A stretch of 64,000 nt of DNA. It comes from Azadirachta indica. Taxonomy: Eukaryota; Streptophyta; Magnoliopsida; Sapindales; Meliaceae. Both the position numbers and the translations under genes were made by a program. Below the pieces are notes generated by a model, which worked only from the letters and a program-made list of their open reading frames with translations, made no database searches and had not been told where the DNA came from. Positions 12,136 through 24,300 of the stretch are shown piece by piece. The stretch is from contig CM040440.1 in NCBI GenBank assembly GCA_022749755.1, positions 16,417,269 to 16,481,268 of the forward strand, given 5' to 3'. Each line of letters begins with the position of its first letter. Position 1 is the first letter of the stretch.

Positions 12136-13130
12136 AAACCTCAGCCCAAATTAAGCACCAGGCTCGTAGAATAAATACGTCGTTGTTTGGAGATCTCTAA
12201 CTTGAATCCAACTAGAGGGAAATAAAATCCACACATAGCCGAAGGCAGAGTCTAATTTGCAATTTTTTACTGGACCTAAGTTACCGGCTGTTAGCGTATT
12301 GACTAGGCCTCTAACACACGGCTGACATCTCTTTTCATTAGTTTTGAAATATCTAAGGGTGGATTTGTTAATGTCGAAGAAAAGATGCTAATGTGTTTGA
12401 ACCTTATACCTTTTAGTTTTTTTATTTTAGCAGTTTTTTTTTTTAAAAAAAAAGCTTAAAATTTAGTTAACAACTCTCAAAAATACTTATAATACATTTT
12501 TAGCATTAAATTAAGTATTTAAATACGTAATTAGAATATATTTCAGAATAGACATTATGTATCATTGTCCGCTTAAATTTAATAAATTTACTAAGTTGGA
12601 TTTGCCTAATTAGTACATGGTTTAATTAATGCTATGTGATTTTGGCTAAAGGGATGTATACGATGGCCTAGTAAAAGGTCCGAGCAAGAAGATGATGATG
12701 GTAGTGACCATGAAATTATGGAAAATGCCCAAATATGGAGTGGGCCCCTTGTCCCTTGTTTGAGCTATTACATAGTGACTTTCGCAGCGTCTCCTACGAC
12801 AAATTATGCCATGCTTATGTCTGATTTTGGGTTGAAAGAAAAGGCGTGGGTTAGCATTGAAATATAGAATGCTAACCTAGACTTCTCCCAACATGGTTTC
12901 GTGATTCCCATTCTTTACACATCTGCAGTCAGCTGTCAATCAGCTTCTTGTATTGATCAAACCTTCTTCCTGATCCTTGTTCCACATTACGCTTCTTGAT
13001 TTATGATATACTCTAATCTTAGTATTTCATTTTGTGGTAGGATTCACTCCCTTGTTGTAGAGTTTTATGATTGTCGTTAAAGATAACTCTTGTTTAAGCT
13101 ATTATTATGTGAAAGGTACGTGATGTACAT
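12135..13130 (-). repeat. Right arm of the inverted repeat
   Basis: This is the partner of 9650-10720; the flanking piece 13197-13310 extends the match towards 5330-5612. Near 13060-13190 the arm holds a further local inverted repeat built on GTTAAAGATAACTC. No transposase-like reading frame is present in either arm. Confidence 0.65.
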
Positions 13131-14926
13131 GGCTCGTCTTTCATATTCTAATTTTAACCCTACAGAACATAGGCTTAAAGAAGAGATATCTCTAACTACA
13201 TGAAATCACATAAAACTCATGAGCAAGTTTGATTGTAAACTCATGAAATCACATAGTGTTGCGCTTAGCTAGTTTTCTTGAAGCACATCCCGGTATAATT
13301 TTACTTGGCCGATGGCATTTCATTTGTTGTGCTTAATTAGCTAGTTTTCGTAGTTCTTGCCTTGCTTTATATTTGTTTTTTTTTAATGTATCCATCAGCT
13401 GCTTATTACTTTTGTGCTGGTTTTGTATCGCAGAGTAGAAATGTTGGCTGTTGTAACTATGACCCCTAAAATAAGCTTGGCTGAATTTAACCCGAGGAGC
13501 CAATTGCTGAAGTATCTAACTAATTAACTTTGTGCATTTGCTTTATAGACAGATGAATTTGGTTTCCTTTATTTACGCACAGAGTTCAATGTGATGGCAA
13601 AATTTGCTAATTCATTTAATTCGTTGAACATTGTATTCTATTCCTCTTCGGCAGCAAATGCTTTTAGGTTAATTTGCTCAGTATAACGTGATTGTTCATA
13701 TGGTGGCCATCTTACAAGGTAGGACTTGTATATAGTTAATTATACTTAGAGTCCTTTCGCGTGATGCTAAAAATTTTAAGCATAAGTGTACTCCCTTCCT
13801 CTTTTCCTCCATTGACCAAAGAAATAGAAAATTAAAGCACAGAAAGGATTTTGCTATTTATAGTAAAAGTTAAAGATTTATGTTGGATTGATATAACTAC
13901 TTTTATTTTATGATTCAGAGAGAATTTGAAATTGATTCATTGATTGATTATGGCTAAATTCAATCTCTCTTTTGTGGAATCCTCATGGTCTCCTCAAACA
14001 GAAAATTTAAAAAATCATGAAAACTAATAGCAGACATTGCTGAATTGGGAAGCGTAGAGAAAGTAATGTGCATGGTATATATAACACCGAAGAGAAGGTA
14101 TTTTTATGAAACCATATAATTTATTATATTTATGTTAATCATTGATTTGATTTAATGTCATAATTGATTGATTTTAAAAATAAATATATAATGAAGAAAT
14201 TTAATTGAAACAGCATCTATAATAAAATATGGCAGGAGAAAAATTTTGAATATAAATGTTATGATTTAATTGGACCGTCGAGCATAAATTACTTAACTTT
14301 ACAGCCTTTTTATAAGGTGAGACGCTTTCGAAAAGAAGTTGGTCGCGGACAAAAATGAGTGTGGTTGGTTGCAATCAGGATCATGAAACGCCACTCCCAC
14401 GATATGGCTAATGGCTTTTTCTACTCTCTGGTTGGTTAGGCGTTTGTGAATTGTTTCATTGGTCTTTCAACAAAAATACAGTGATCTGATTGGTATACTT
14501 TGACCAATCACATTTTACTCGACTTCATTTTTGAGACACTTTCCTCCAATAAACTACGATTAATTAATAAAAAATCTGCACGTGGAATACACTTGAGCTA
14601 CACTAACAATGTCCATACATAACCAAAAAGGCCCTTTAATTTAATAAAAAGGCTGTCCCTTTTAAGTATAAACAAATTTATAGCACAATCAATACCGCCC
14701 CACTCGAGGTGCTTAGCAAATGGCCCATCAATCCGAAGTCACTAGTGGGCAGTGACCTGCCCTAGCCTAGTCTAGTTGACTCATTATCATTATCGATTGT
14801 TTTTTATTGTGCCCTTCCGTGTTAACACAAAGGCTGCTTTAAATGTAGAACAAACAAAGAACAAAGCGATTTTGCTCCGTTTACAAGCACAGTGTGACTA
14901 TAAATCGTGTTGCGGTGCTGTGCTGC

Positions 14927-14930
<4 letters not shown>

Positions 14931-14957
<27 letters not shown>
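14931..14957. repeat. (TA)n microsatellite
   Basis: A run of about 13 perfect AT/TA dinucleotides in intergenic DNA. Confidence 0.9.
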
Positions 14958-14962
<5 letters not shown>

Positions 14963-15889
14963 GCATTAAGAGATCTCTCACGCTTGTTGCTTGTTAATTA
15001 GCCGAGTAACTTGAAAATATTATCTTGAGTAATGCGGAATATTTGGGTTTACGCTTACTTAAGTTCAATCACTTCATCCACTTTATTGCATTTAATCAAA
15101 ATATCTTCCTATTCATTTTGTTTAATATTATATTATATGTACATATATATATATATATGTGTATGTACGTATGTTACGAATTCGCTTAAAATTAAAACAT
15201 GTTGCAAAAATAACAAATCAAGTAAATATTACTTGATTAAGATGGTTAGCTAGTTCTCGAATTTTTTACTTATTACGGAGCAAATAATAAATATATAAAG
15301 GTCTAATTGCTCATTTTAGCAATTAGAAAAACTAATACGAGAGACATTCAAAATTATGGTAATTAAGAATAATAATATTGTCTGCTTGGAATACAGCAAA
15401 TAAAAACAAAATGTTATACTGGATGGCACGGAAAATGCTGAACTTAGTGATAATTAATGCGACATGTCGGATCAACGTCAAAGCACTTGCTCTTGCTTTT
15501 GTAGTCTTGTATGACTTGATCACTTAGGTAATCGAAAGATGTGTTCCGGTGAATATTTCACCAGAGAAAAAAAACAAAATTCTATTACATTGACATTTTG
15601 TTGATTTACGAATATGAAAGCGATAAACAATTTACGTTTTTTATATATACTATTGCAATTATTGAGGAAAAAATTACGAACCACGCAAATTATATAGAAA
15701 TTGGTTATGCAAATAAGTGTACATAAGTGTCACGCAACACAATAATTCATCAACCGGGTCATAAACATTAATTATCTTATTTAAGAAAATATTACATCAA
15801 TTTTAGTTTATTTATTGAAACAAATAATAATATTACGGAAAGTTAACACATATCTTATTTGATATTTGAAAAACCCACACATAAATAAA

Positions 15890-16620
15890 AAGTTTAAAAA
15901 ATTTTATACAAACTTTCTCTTAACTATTTGTTGACCATAAATAACTATTAATTAACTTTTAAACCTATAAGTATTTGGTAAAATAATAATTTTTTTTTTC
16001 AAACGTTGAATAATTGTTACTTATTTTAGATAGAGTTCTTTTTAATTTCAAAGATTTAATATAATAAATTTAATTAAAAAAATAATTATACCCTATACAA
16101 TAATATTTATTTTAAAAAATAATTAATAAATCTCTAAAATTTTATAAAATATAATAAATTTTTGTAAAATATTATTATTTGATACTACATAGATAATATG
16201 AATATTTTTATTAATATATTATAAATTTATTCATTTTTATTTTCATTGATATTTTATTTTTATTATACAAGTACAACACATAAATTAATTACATGATATT
16301 ATTATTTTATTGAATATTATCAGATAATATGGATATTTATTAATATATTTTTTTTTATGTCTCATTTTCATTGATTTTTTATTTATATTTAAATATATAT
16401 ACATAATTCAAATTTAAAATATTGTAAAAGATTTTGTCAAATAATTCAACATATTGTAAAAATTAATTAAATAATTCAAAATCTAATATTCGAAAATTTT
16501 TAATTATTTAATTATTTATTTTATCTTATTATGTATAGTTAAATTTTAAAGACTACTATTTTTAACAAAAATAAATGGTCAACTTACAATTAAGAAAATA
16601 TATGTTTAAGTTTTCTCAAA
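15890..16620. mobile_element. Decayed AT-rich inverted-repeat element
   Basis: The left end (CTTTCTCTTAACTATTTGTTGACCA near 15916-15940) is imperfectly inverted relative to the right end (TGGTCAACTTACAATTAAG near 16576-16594). The GTTGACCA motif and A/T interior resemble the terminus of the 11.1-12.1 kb element, so it may be a relative. Boundaries are approximate. Confidence 0.4.
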
Positions 16621-17963
16621 TCTTCTATTTATTTGTAGGTTTACAAAACCTCAGAGGAGGCATATTTTAATTTTCCGTAAAATTAATTGCGAGAATAAGG
16701 GAAGTTGAATATTCAACATTACAAAATATTATTTCGTTATGCGAAAAGAAAGCAGCCAGAAAAATGAAAGGTGCGTGTCAACTTATCCGTTGAATATCAT
16801 TATCAGGGAATACGGTGGTGAGTTATCCACCCACAAGGATCATGCCAAGACAATACATTACAATTGGAATAATTGGTCCGTTGCAGAAAACAATTTGCAG
16901 AAAAAATATACGAAGCCATTTTCACGTTTGGTAATGAAGAAAATACGAGACCATAATGTTGTGGAATCCACAAAAAGTGTTACCACCTTGCTATTAAATT
17001 AAATAAAGTAAAAGGATAATTCCCTTCTTTTTTTAACAAATTTTTTTTTATAATAGTGGCACTTTATTCCATACATTATCACAGTTAAGCAAATTTTCTT
17101 TCAAAATTAAGAGAAAATTAAGATGCTCCTCATAATCCTAACGGGTGTTAAAAGAATTTTAAAAATATATTCGACTGTACCATTTAGCTTTGTTGATTGC
17201 AAGAGCCATTTTAAGTACTTTTTATTTGACCCTTAAACAAACTACAAAAGTTAAAAGTACATATATATATATATATATATTAATTGTTGACATTTTGGTC
17301 AAAAATCAACTGAGACCGTTGGAGATTAAGTCTAATTAAGGTTCCAACTAAAAAATTTACTCTCATAAAATCGATTGTTAAAATTAAGTTATCAACACGA
17401 TAAAATAATTTTTTTTCTTTTCAAAAAAAGTAAAGAGATTAAATTAGGTCATTTGCTGCATAATTAATGTGTTGATACAATTACGGTTAGTGGACTCGTA
17501 ATCGTGGATTTTCCTTAAAAGCAATACCACGAGCATAAATTTGGAAACATTTCCTACCGCTTAATGTTGTATTAAACATATTGAGTTGACAAGCCTTTAT
17601 AGTTCATACTTTATTTTATCTTTGACTAATAAATTAATTCTAATTGTAATCATAACAAGAAGCATGTATCATATTACATTTGACTATTTTGTTTACTCTC
17701 ACGTAATTCTATTTGGTGATAAAATGCTGATTACTATTTGCCGGATTGGTGAAATAATTCTTATCGGTTTTCTGATACATTGTACAAAGATTGCGTGTCT
17801 AGTTTACCAAAAAATACATGCTCTGCGTTTTAATACTGCAAAGAAATTTGCAACAATTTATGTCAGCCGCTCAGCTAGCCTCAGCTCAAGCTCAATAAAG
17901 AAATACCAAATTAATTTCTTGAACAGATTTAAAATCTTAATTGTCAGTGCTAAATTTTTTATT

Positions 17964-19263
17964 GGGATAATGATATATACCCCTGACTGACGTTTGCACT
18001 AATAAATATATACCCTCGTGATGTTTGAAAAAAGATATGCCTCTAACATTTGGATAAATACACAAATATTTTTGTTGACTTTTATTTTTATTAGTTGACT
18101 ATTCAACTTATTATCATTTATATTTTTAATCTTTTATATACTAATAATATGATATCTATTTTATTTAATTATTACACTTTAATACATATTTTAATATTTT
18201 TTACGATCTACTTTTTCTAATTATAACAATTTACTCTCATATTTAATATTTTTTTACAATATACTCAAAACTAAATATATTTTTTATTATTTGTTATTTC
18301 AATAAAAATTTAGAAAAAAATATTATTAAAAAAATTTAAATAATAAGTTAGACTAAATTCATATTAAAATATTTATAACTTTTTTTTACAATAAATTTAA
18401 TATTTAATTGTTAAAAAAAAAAATTTGAAACGTATTTTAACATTTGATTCTTATATTAATATTTTTATTTAAAAGATTATATTAAATTTATTATATTTTC
18501 TTGAGAAAAATCATGAAAATATAAATAAAAAAATAAAAAAGGAAAAATTTATTATCTGTTAATAGAATTAGTAATTAAATATATTTTATATTTTTATTAA
18601 TCAATGAAATTTAATTTTAATTAAAAAATAGAAAATGTTTTTTGATTATTTTTATTTGTAATATATAGAGCATGTATTTATTGTTTATATTTTTTATTTA
18701 TATTATTATTTATTTTTAAAAAAATATAATGAATGTAACATAATTTTTAAATAACTATATTACATGAAAAATAAAGCGTTAAAAATATTTCAATTAATTT
18801 TTTTTAATAATTAAATATTAAATTATTATTATAAAAGTGAAAGAAGAGGGTTAAAAATATTTTGGCATATGAATGTCACTTTAACTCATTATTTGAATTT
18901 TTTTTTTAATTATTATTTTTTTAAATTTTTTACTAAAATAATGAATTAAAAAAAATTATTTAGTCTTGAATATACTGTAAAAAAATTAAATAGAGATTAA
19001 ATTATTATAATTAAAAAAATATATTGTCAAAAATATTAAAATAAAAATTAAAGTGTTATAATTAAATGAAATATATATCACATTGTTATTATATAAAAGA
19101 TTAAGGATATAAATAATAATAAATAAATAGACAACTAATGTAAATAAAAGTTAAGGGAATATTTACTTATTTATCCAAATATTAAGAAAATATCCATCTT
19201 TTTTCGAACGCAAGGAGATATCTATTTATTAAGACAAACATCAGGAATATATGTCATTATCTC
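17964..19263. mobile_element. Mutator-like MITE with 9-bp target-site duplication
   Basis: The element is 1300 bp. The left end begins GGGATAATGATATATACCCC and the right end, read in reverse complement, begins GAGATAATGACATATATTCC. Similarity of the two ends extends well over 100 bp, through AAAAAAGAT, ATTTGGATAAATA and TTAGTTG-CTATT. The same 9 bases, TTTTTTATT, flank it directly at 17955-17963 and 19264-19272. A 9-bp duplication with long inverted ends is characteristic of Mutator-like elements. The interior is A/T-rich with no transposase, so it is non-autonomous. The low complexity of the duplication is the main caveat. Confidence 0.75.
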
Positions 19264-19272
19264 TTTTTTATT

Positions 19273-20540
19273 TTATAGCCGTTGAACATTAAAATTATTA
19301 AAAAGTATTTAAAATTAAAGTAATGCACTTTTAATTTATAATATTGTTACGTTCTCTATATAGTATTTTTAACCCATATCATGATATATATACATTTCAT
19401 GAAAATTAATACATTACTAAAAAACAGAATCAAAATAGCTTCCATACTATGAATATTCTTTGTTATTATCACACAGAATTTATTCTCACCTGGACCTTAA
19501 AAATAGTGGTAGTAAAAGTAACCAGTTAATGCTATTCCAGGACAATAACGGTGATTGTAAATACTACCTCCAATAGTATCATAACATGTATGAAAGAGAA
19601 TAAGAATAGAATAAAAATTTGATGAGATAACCACCTACAAAAATAATAATTTGCAATTTATTATTGTGATGCAACTTTTCCAAATTCTTTGTTTGATGCA
19701 ATTCTTTCAGCCAGAACAGTATCATCAAAAATATATTTTCAATCATGAAACATGTGCGTGAAAAATAAAGTTATCTATCCACCATTACCAAACTATAATA
19801 AAACACATATATTAATTGTCAAAACAATTTTTTTTTTTTAAAAAATTCATATTGAATAATTAATATTGACTCAAAGGAAAGCTTTTATATCATTAAATCA
19901 TATACGTATAACTGATATACTTTCAACCGTAATTATTCTAGTAATAATTAAAGCTTTATAATTTTAAGCATTCAAAACTAACTTTCAAGTGTTTCTTTTG
20001 CCTTATTCCTCTTTGAGTGTTTTTATAATAAAAGGTAGTTTGTTGGATGCTTGTATTTCATGCTAGGGACCATTACCAGTAAAAGAAACTTCTAAAATGA
20101 AGATAAATAATAAAGATTAACTATTAAATAAAATTACTAACCATTAAATAATAAAGTTAAGAGTTTAATAAATATTGGATACTAAAATTAGGTAAAAATA
20201 TATACACAATAGTTACAGGCATAACAAAAGCCAGCTATGTAATCTGGTTTGGCTTGTAGAGGAATCTTTAAGTTGCTTTTGATTTCGCTCGTTTAACGTC
20301 CAAACATTATCTCTAAATCTATCTCTTCTAAGGAACAGGTGAAGCCAAACTACTACTGACTATTGACTCTTACAACTAACACTCGTTAAAATAGTTAAGG
20401 GCCATAATTTAATTCTCGATTAATATTTATATGCAAAGAAAATAGGATGCAATAATTTAATTATCGATTAATATTTTTCTCCAATGAGAAATTCTCTCAA
20501 AGGCTGAGATTTGTCTGATCTGAGGGTCTCCAGACCCATC
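19273..20540. other. Intergenic AT-rich sequence upstream of the REC gene
   Basis: No gene or well-formed element was seen. It ends in the presumed promoter of the REC gene, followed near 20780 by a CT-rich leader (CTCTCTCTATATCTC). Confidence 0.4.
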
Positions 20541-21044
20541 TGTAAAACCATTTGTGGGAAAAGCTGCCTACCCCCTTCAGAAAATTTCTCCACTTTTTTT
20601 CAAATTTGTAATAAATATATATATATATATATAAATAAATATATGTTTATATGATTAAAAAAATCTCGCAAAATAAAAGATATCCAACGAATGATAATTA
20701 CTGTATAAGCCAGAAACTGCCATATAAGGCCATATATCATCTGACTGTTAAATCTCCGCCCTTCCTTCCTTATCATACCCACCTCTCTCTATATCTCTTT
20801 CCCCTCACCGTTTTCTTCAAGTGGATGAGAGCTTCATTTCATTACCTCTTTTATGTTTAAGCACTTTTAATTACCTTGTTTCTGAAGCCCATCATTCTTG
20901 CAGAGCTACAGCTGTGCCTGCTTTATACATATACTTGGTGTAATTCTTATTGCTGCTATTATTTCTCTACAACTGCATTGAAGACCCTTTTCCCTCTCTT
21001 CTTCAATCCTCTGGAACTCCAGAAATTCTATCTTCTGTTAGTTG

Positions 21045-21305
21045 GTAAATGTTTATAATGCCCCCAAACCCTTGAAACCTGCCTACTTTGGTATTAAAAG
21101 GAATTCCAGAACTGTTTAATTCTTCTGAGCTAGCTGACTGAATTTTCTGTTCTCTCCATTTAAACTTCGTTATGCAATGTATTTCTGATAGATTTGGTTA
21201 AATAATTTGCCAATATTTCTCTCCTGGGTGGGTACTGGATTTTAGAACATCTTGATTTATGAAATAACATGAACGAAAAGCTTTCTTTTACTCTTTCTTA
21301 TGTAG
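21045..21305 (+). other. Probable 5' UTR intron of the REC gene
   Basis: A donor (TTG|GTAAAT) at 21045 and an acceptor (TGTAG|GT) ending at 21305 lie just upstream of the ATG at 21360, and the sequence before the donor is a CT-rich plausible leader. This is inferred from splice signals only. Confidence 0.4.
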
Positions 21306-21359
21306 GTATACTTAAAAGAGCTTAAGGTTTCAGCTCAGTTCATCTAGCAGAGGTTGAAA

Positions 21360-24300
21360 ATGGCTCCAAGGAACAGTCGCAGCAAGTCCAAGGGCGAGAA
21401 GAAGAAAAAAGAAGAGAAGGGTATCAACTCGTTTTCACTACAATTTATACATAATTCATATGTTAATTCCTTCTTTAATTACCATTTAATAACAACTCAA
21501 TTTGTAATGATTTATTTCTCTACAGTTCTTCCGGTTGTTATGGACATCACCGTATACCTCCCCGATGAAACTCGTGTTATTTTAAAGGTTCGGCGCTCCT
21601 TCGTGAAGTTCATGGAAATTGTGTTGTTGAAAATGTGTGAGCATATATTCAGGCTATTGAGTTGGCAATAAATAATGTTTCTTGATGCAGTTACAATCAG
21701 CAGCACCAACTTTGTGATAGTGTTGTTTGTGTGTCCTTATTCTTTATTTTTCTTGGGCAACTTTCCACTCTTGATACTTTTGCAATCTTGCTTTTCTTCT
21801 ATATCTTGACTTTTCTAATCTTAAGCTAGCCATGATGTCATTCATCCCATTCGCTGGACTTGAATCCGAAAGGTAGCTGATAGATAGCCCAAGAATTTTT
21901 GAACCAAATGCTTGAAAAAACGTATTGTCTTTTTCCTTGCACGTGTTTCAGTTGCACTTTGATAATCAGATGAGTGGTCATCAATTGTTGCTTAAGAGAA
22001 AAATCGATTGTATTTATATTTTTGTTTGATTTTCTGTCTTGTACGAATAATTCATTAAATAATTGGGATTACAAGCAGGGAATATCAACGGACAGGATTA
22101 TAGATGTTCGTCGGCTGCTCTCTGTTAACACGGAAACTTGCAATATCACGAATTTTTCGTTATCTCATGAGGTGAGAAAGAAACTGTTCCGTTACCTCCT
22201 CATTTCATTCATTGAGATTTATCTGAAAAACTCTAAAAAGTTTCGGAAACTCAAAGATTGTGGATTTGTCTTGGCGTTTTTATAGCGTTAAGCCGTTTCA
22301 AATGGGTTAGCCCAATAAGGTTTAAGGAAATACTAAAGGGTCTTTTCGTAATTACACGAATAAAAAAATGCTATTTTATTATCTATCTGTTTTAAATTAA
22401 TGCCGGTTTGCCTCCAAAACAAAGGATTTAATTAGATTTAGTTTTAAATTTTACAGATGCGAGGGGCATGGTTAAAAGATACTGTTGATGTGTCAGCGTT
22501 GAAGCCGTGCGTTCTCACTTTAACGGAAGGTAAATATATTCGACCGACGTGGTAGCTCAAAATTACGCGGTTTCTTGAAGTGACGATAGTTTTTCTAATA
22601 TATTCGACCATTGTTACTGTTAATCTTGCTTGCTGTGTGTAATACAACAGAGGACTACGATGAAGAGCGGGCAGTGGCGCACGTTAGACGCGTGCTGGAC
22701 ATTGTAGCGTGTACGACGTCCTTTGGCCCCTCGGCTGCGACCAAGGACGGATCGAAGTCTGACACCGGTAAGAATGCACAGGATAATAAGGGCGCCAAGA
22801 AAACCGCTGCCAAAAATGACAAAGATAAGCAATCGCCACCGGCGCCAGCACCGCAATCCAAGAATTCAAAATCACCGGCGTCGAATGATGCGGCCGTTGA
22901 TGGGGACGGAGAAATGAGTCACTCTTGTCCTAAGCTCGGCAGCTTCTATGAGTTCTTCTCTCTTGCCCACCTTACTCCTCCCCTTCAGTGTATTCTACTC
23001 TCTCTTCGCATCTTTTTTAAATATTATTTTAAACTTCTGTATGTATTTGTAATTAACGACGGTGGATGTGTTTTGAATGTTGCAGTTATAAGAAGGGCAG
23101 AAAAACGACAGGTCGAAGAAGTTTCCGCCGATGATCATCTTTTATCCCTTGATGTAAGGCCTTACTTATATTTTGTTTAAGACCGCCTTTGGTATCGTCA
23201 AAATTATTAGTTTCAAATAGTCACAAGAAACTTTGAATGTGCGAGTGGTGTTTGAGATAAAAAATTACTTGGAATTGTTTTTATAGAAGCATTGAAAGCG
23301 TTTTCTGGCCACGAATTTCTAGAAGAGCTTTTTAGAAGGCAATTTTATAATTGCTTTTACCAGAAGCTCTTCTACTCAATTAATGTTGTTTGTGATGCCA
23401 TTTTGGATTTCTCAGTGAGATCTTCTATGAATTCTCAGGTGAAGCTTTGCAATGGAAAGCTGGTTAACGTTGAAGTTTGCAGGAAGGGATTCTATAGTGT
23501 AGGAAAGCGCCGGATACTCTGTCACAACCTTGTTGATTTGTTGCGGCAGATTAGCCGAGCCTTTGACAATGTCAGTTTTTTGGCCTTGCTCAACTTCTTT
23601 CCTTGATGAGTAGTTTTTCTTACATTATTTTCTGTTAGGTTTGATTATGTTCATAATTGTGTCTTCTCTTACCTGAAGATCTATCTGTAAAATACATTTA
23701 AAATCTTTTGCAACTCCTGGTTTGATGTCCATGTCTCATAACTTTGTTGGTGTGCTAAATTGTGAGATAAATCTAAGGCAATGTGCAACATTTTGCGTCT
23801 GTCATCGTAACGAACATTGAGGTAGTAGTAGTATCTTGACATTAGTGTTTCATGTCTATTTCGGAATTATTATTTGCTTGATTTTTCTCACGGTTTTGCC
23901 TCATCAAAGTGGTTTGGTTGGTGTAGTTAGTTGTTGGCAAGTCAAGACATTGATAGTGGCAATGAGTTGTAGTTTCTTTTAGAATGGAGGTTTATTACAG
24001 TGCTGGACTTCCTTGCCTTAGGCTATTTTGACTGGTTAAATTATTTGGATGTGGTTGCTTATATGTATAAGCTGTATACTATTTTGTGAAAATTAGTTAA
24101 TTCTTTCTTATTGCTCAATTCTTTTTCTTTTGAATTGTTGAAAATTTGGTGGAAGTTATATATTTACAAATCATTCTTCAGGCCTATGAAGATCTTATGA
24201 AAGCATTCTCAGAACGTAACAAGGTAAACAACTGCTGCAGTATTTCATTTATTTTCATTTTGCTTTTAATCAAACAAGCTTTGGTTGACAGCTTCAGAAT

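Larger units (their letters stand above)
13311..17963. other. Gene-free AT-rich region
   Basis: No coding exon, RNA gene or transposon protein domain was recognised. It contains (TA)n tracts near 14931-14957, 15143-15160 and 17262-17281, and the inverted-repeat remnant at 15890-16620. Short open frames such as 16739-17002 and 17586-17990 have no recognisable content; the latter runs into the MITE at 17964. Confidence 0.5.

Noticed and set aside
16739..17990. Open frames of 87 and 134 codons in the gene-free region
   Set aside because: They have no recognisable motif and A/T-driven composition, and the second runs across the MITE boundary at 17964.
13311..20540. Possible retrotransposon
   Set aside because: No LTR pair, gag/pol motifs or primer-binding site were seen; only inverted-repeat elements are supported.
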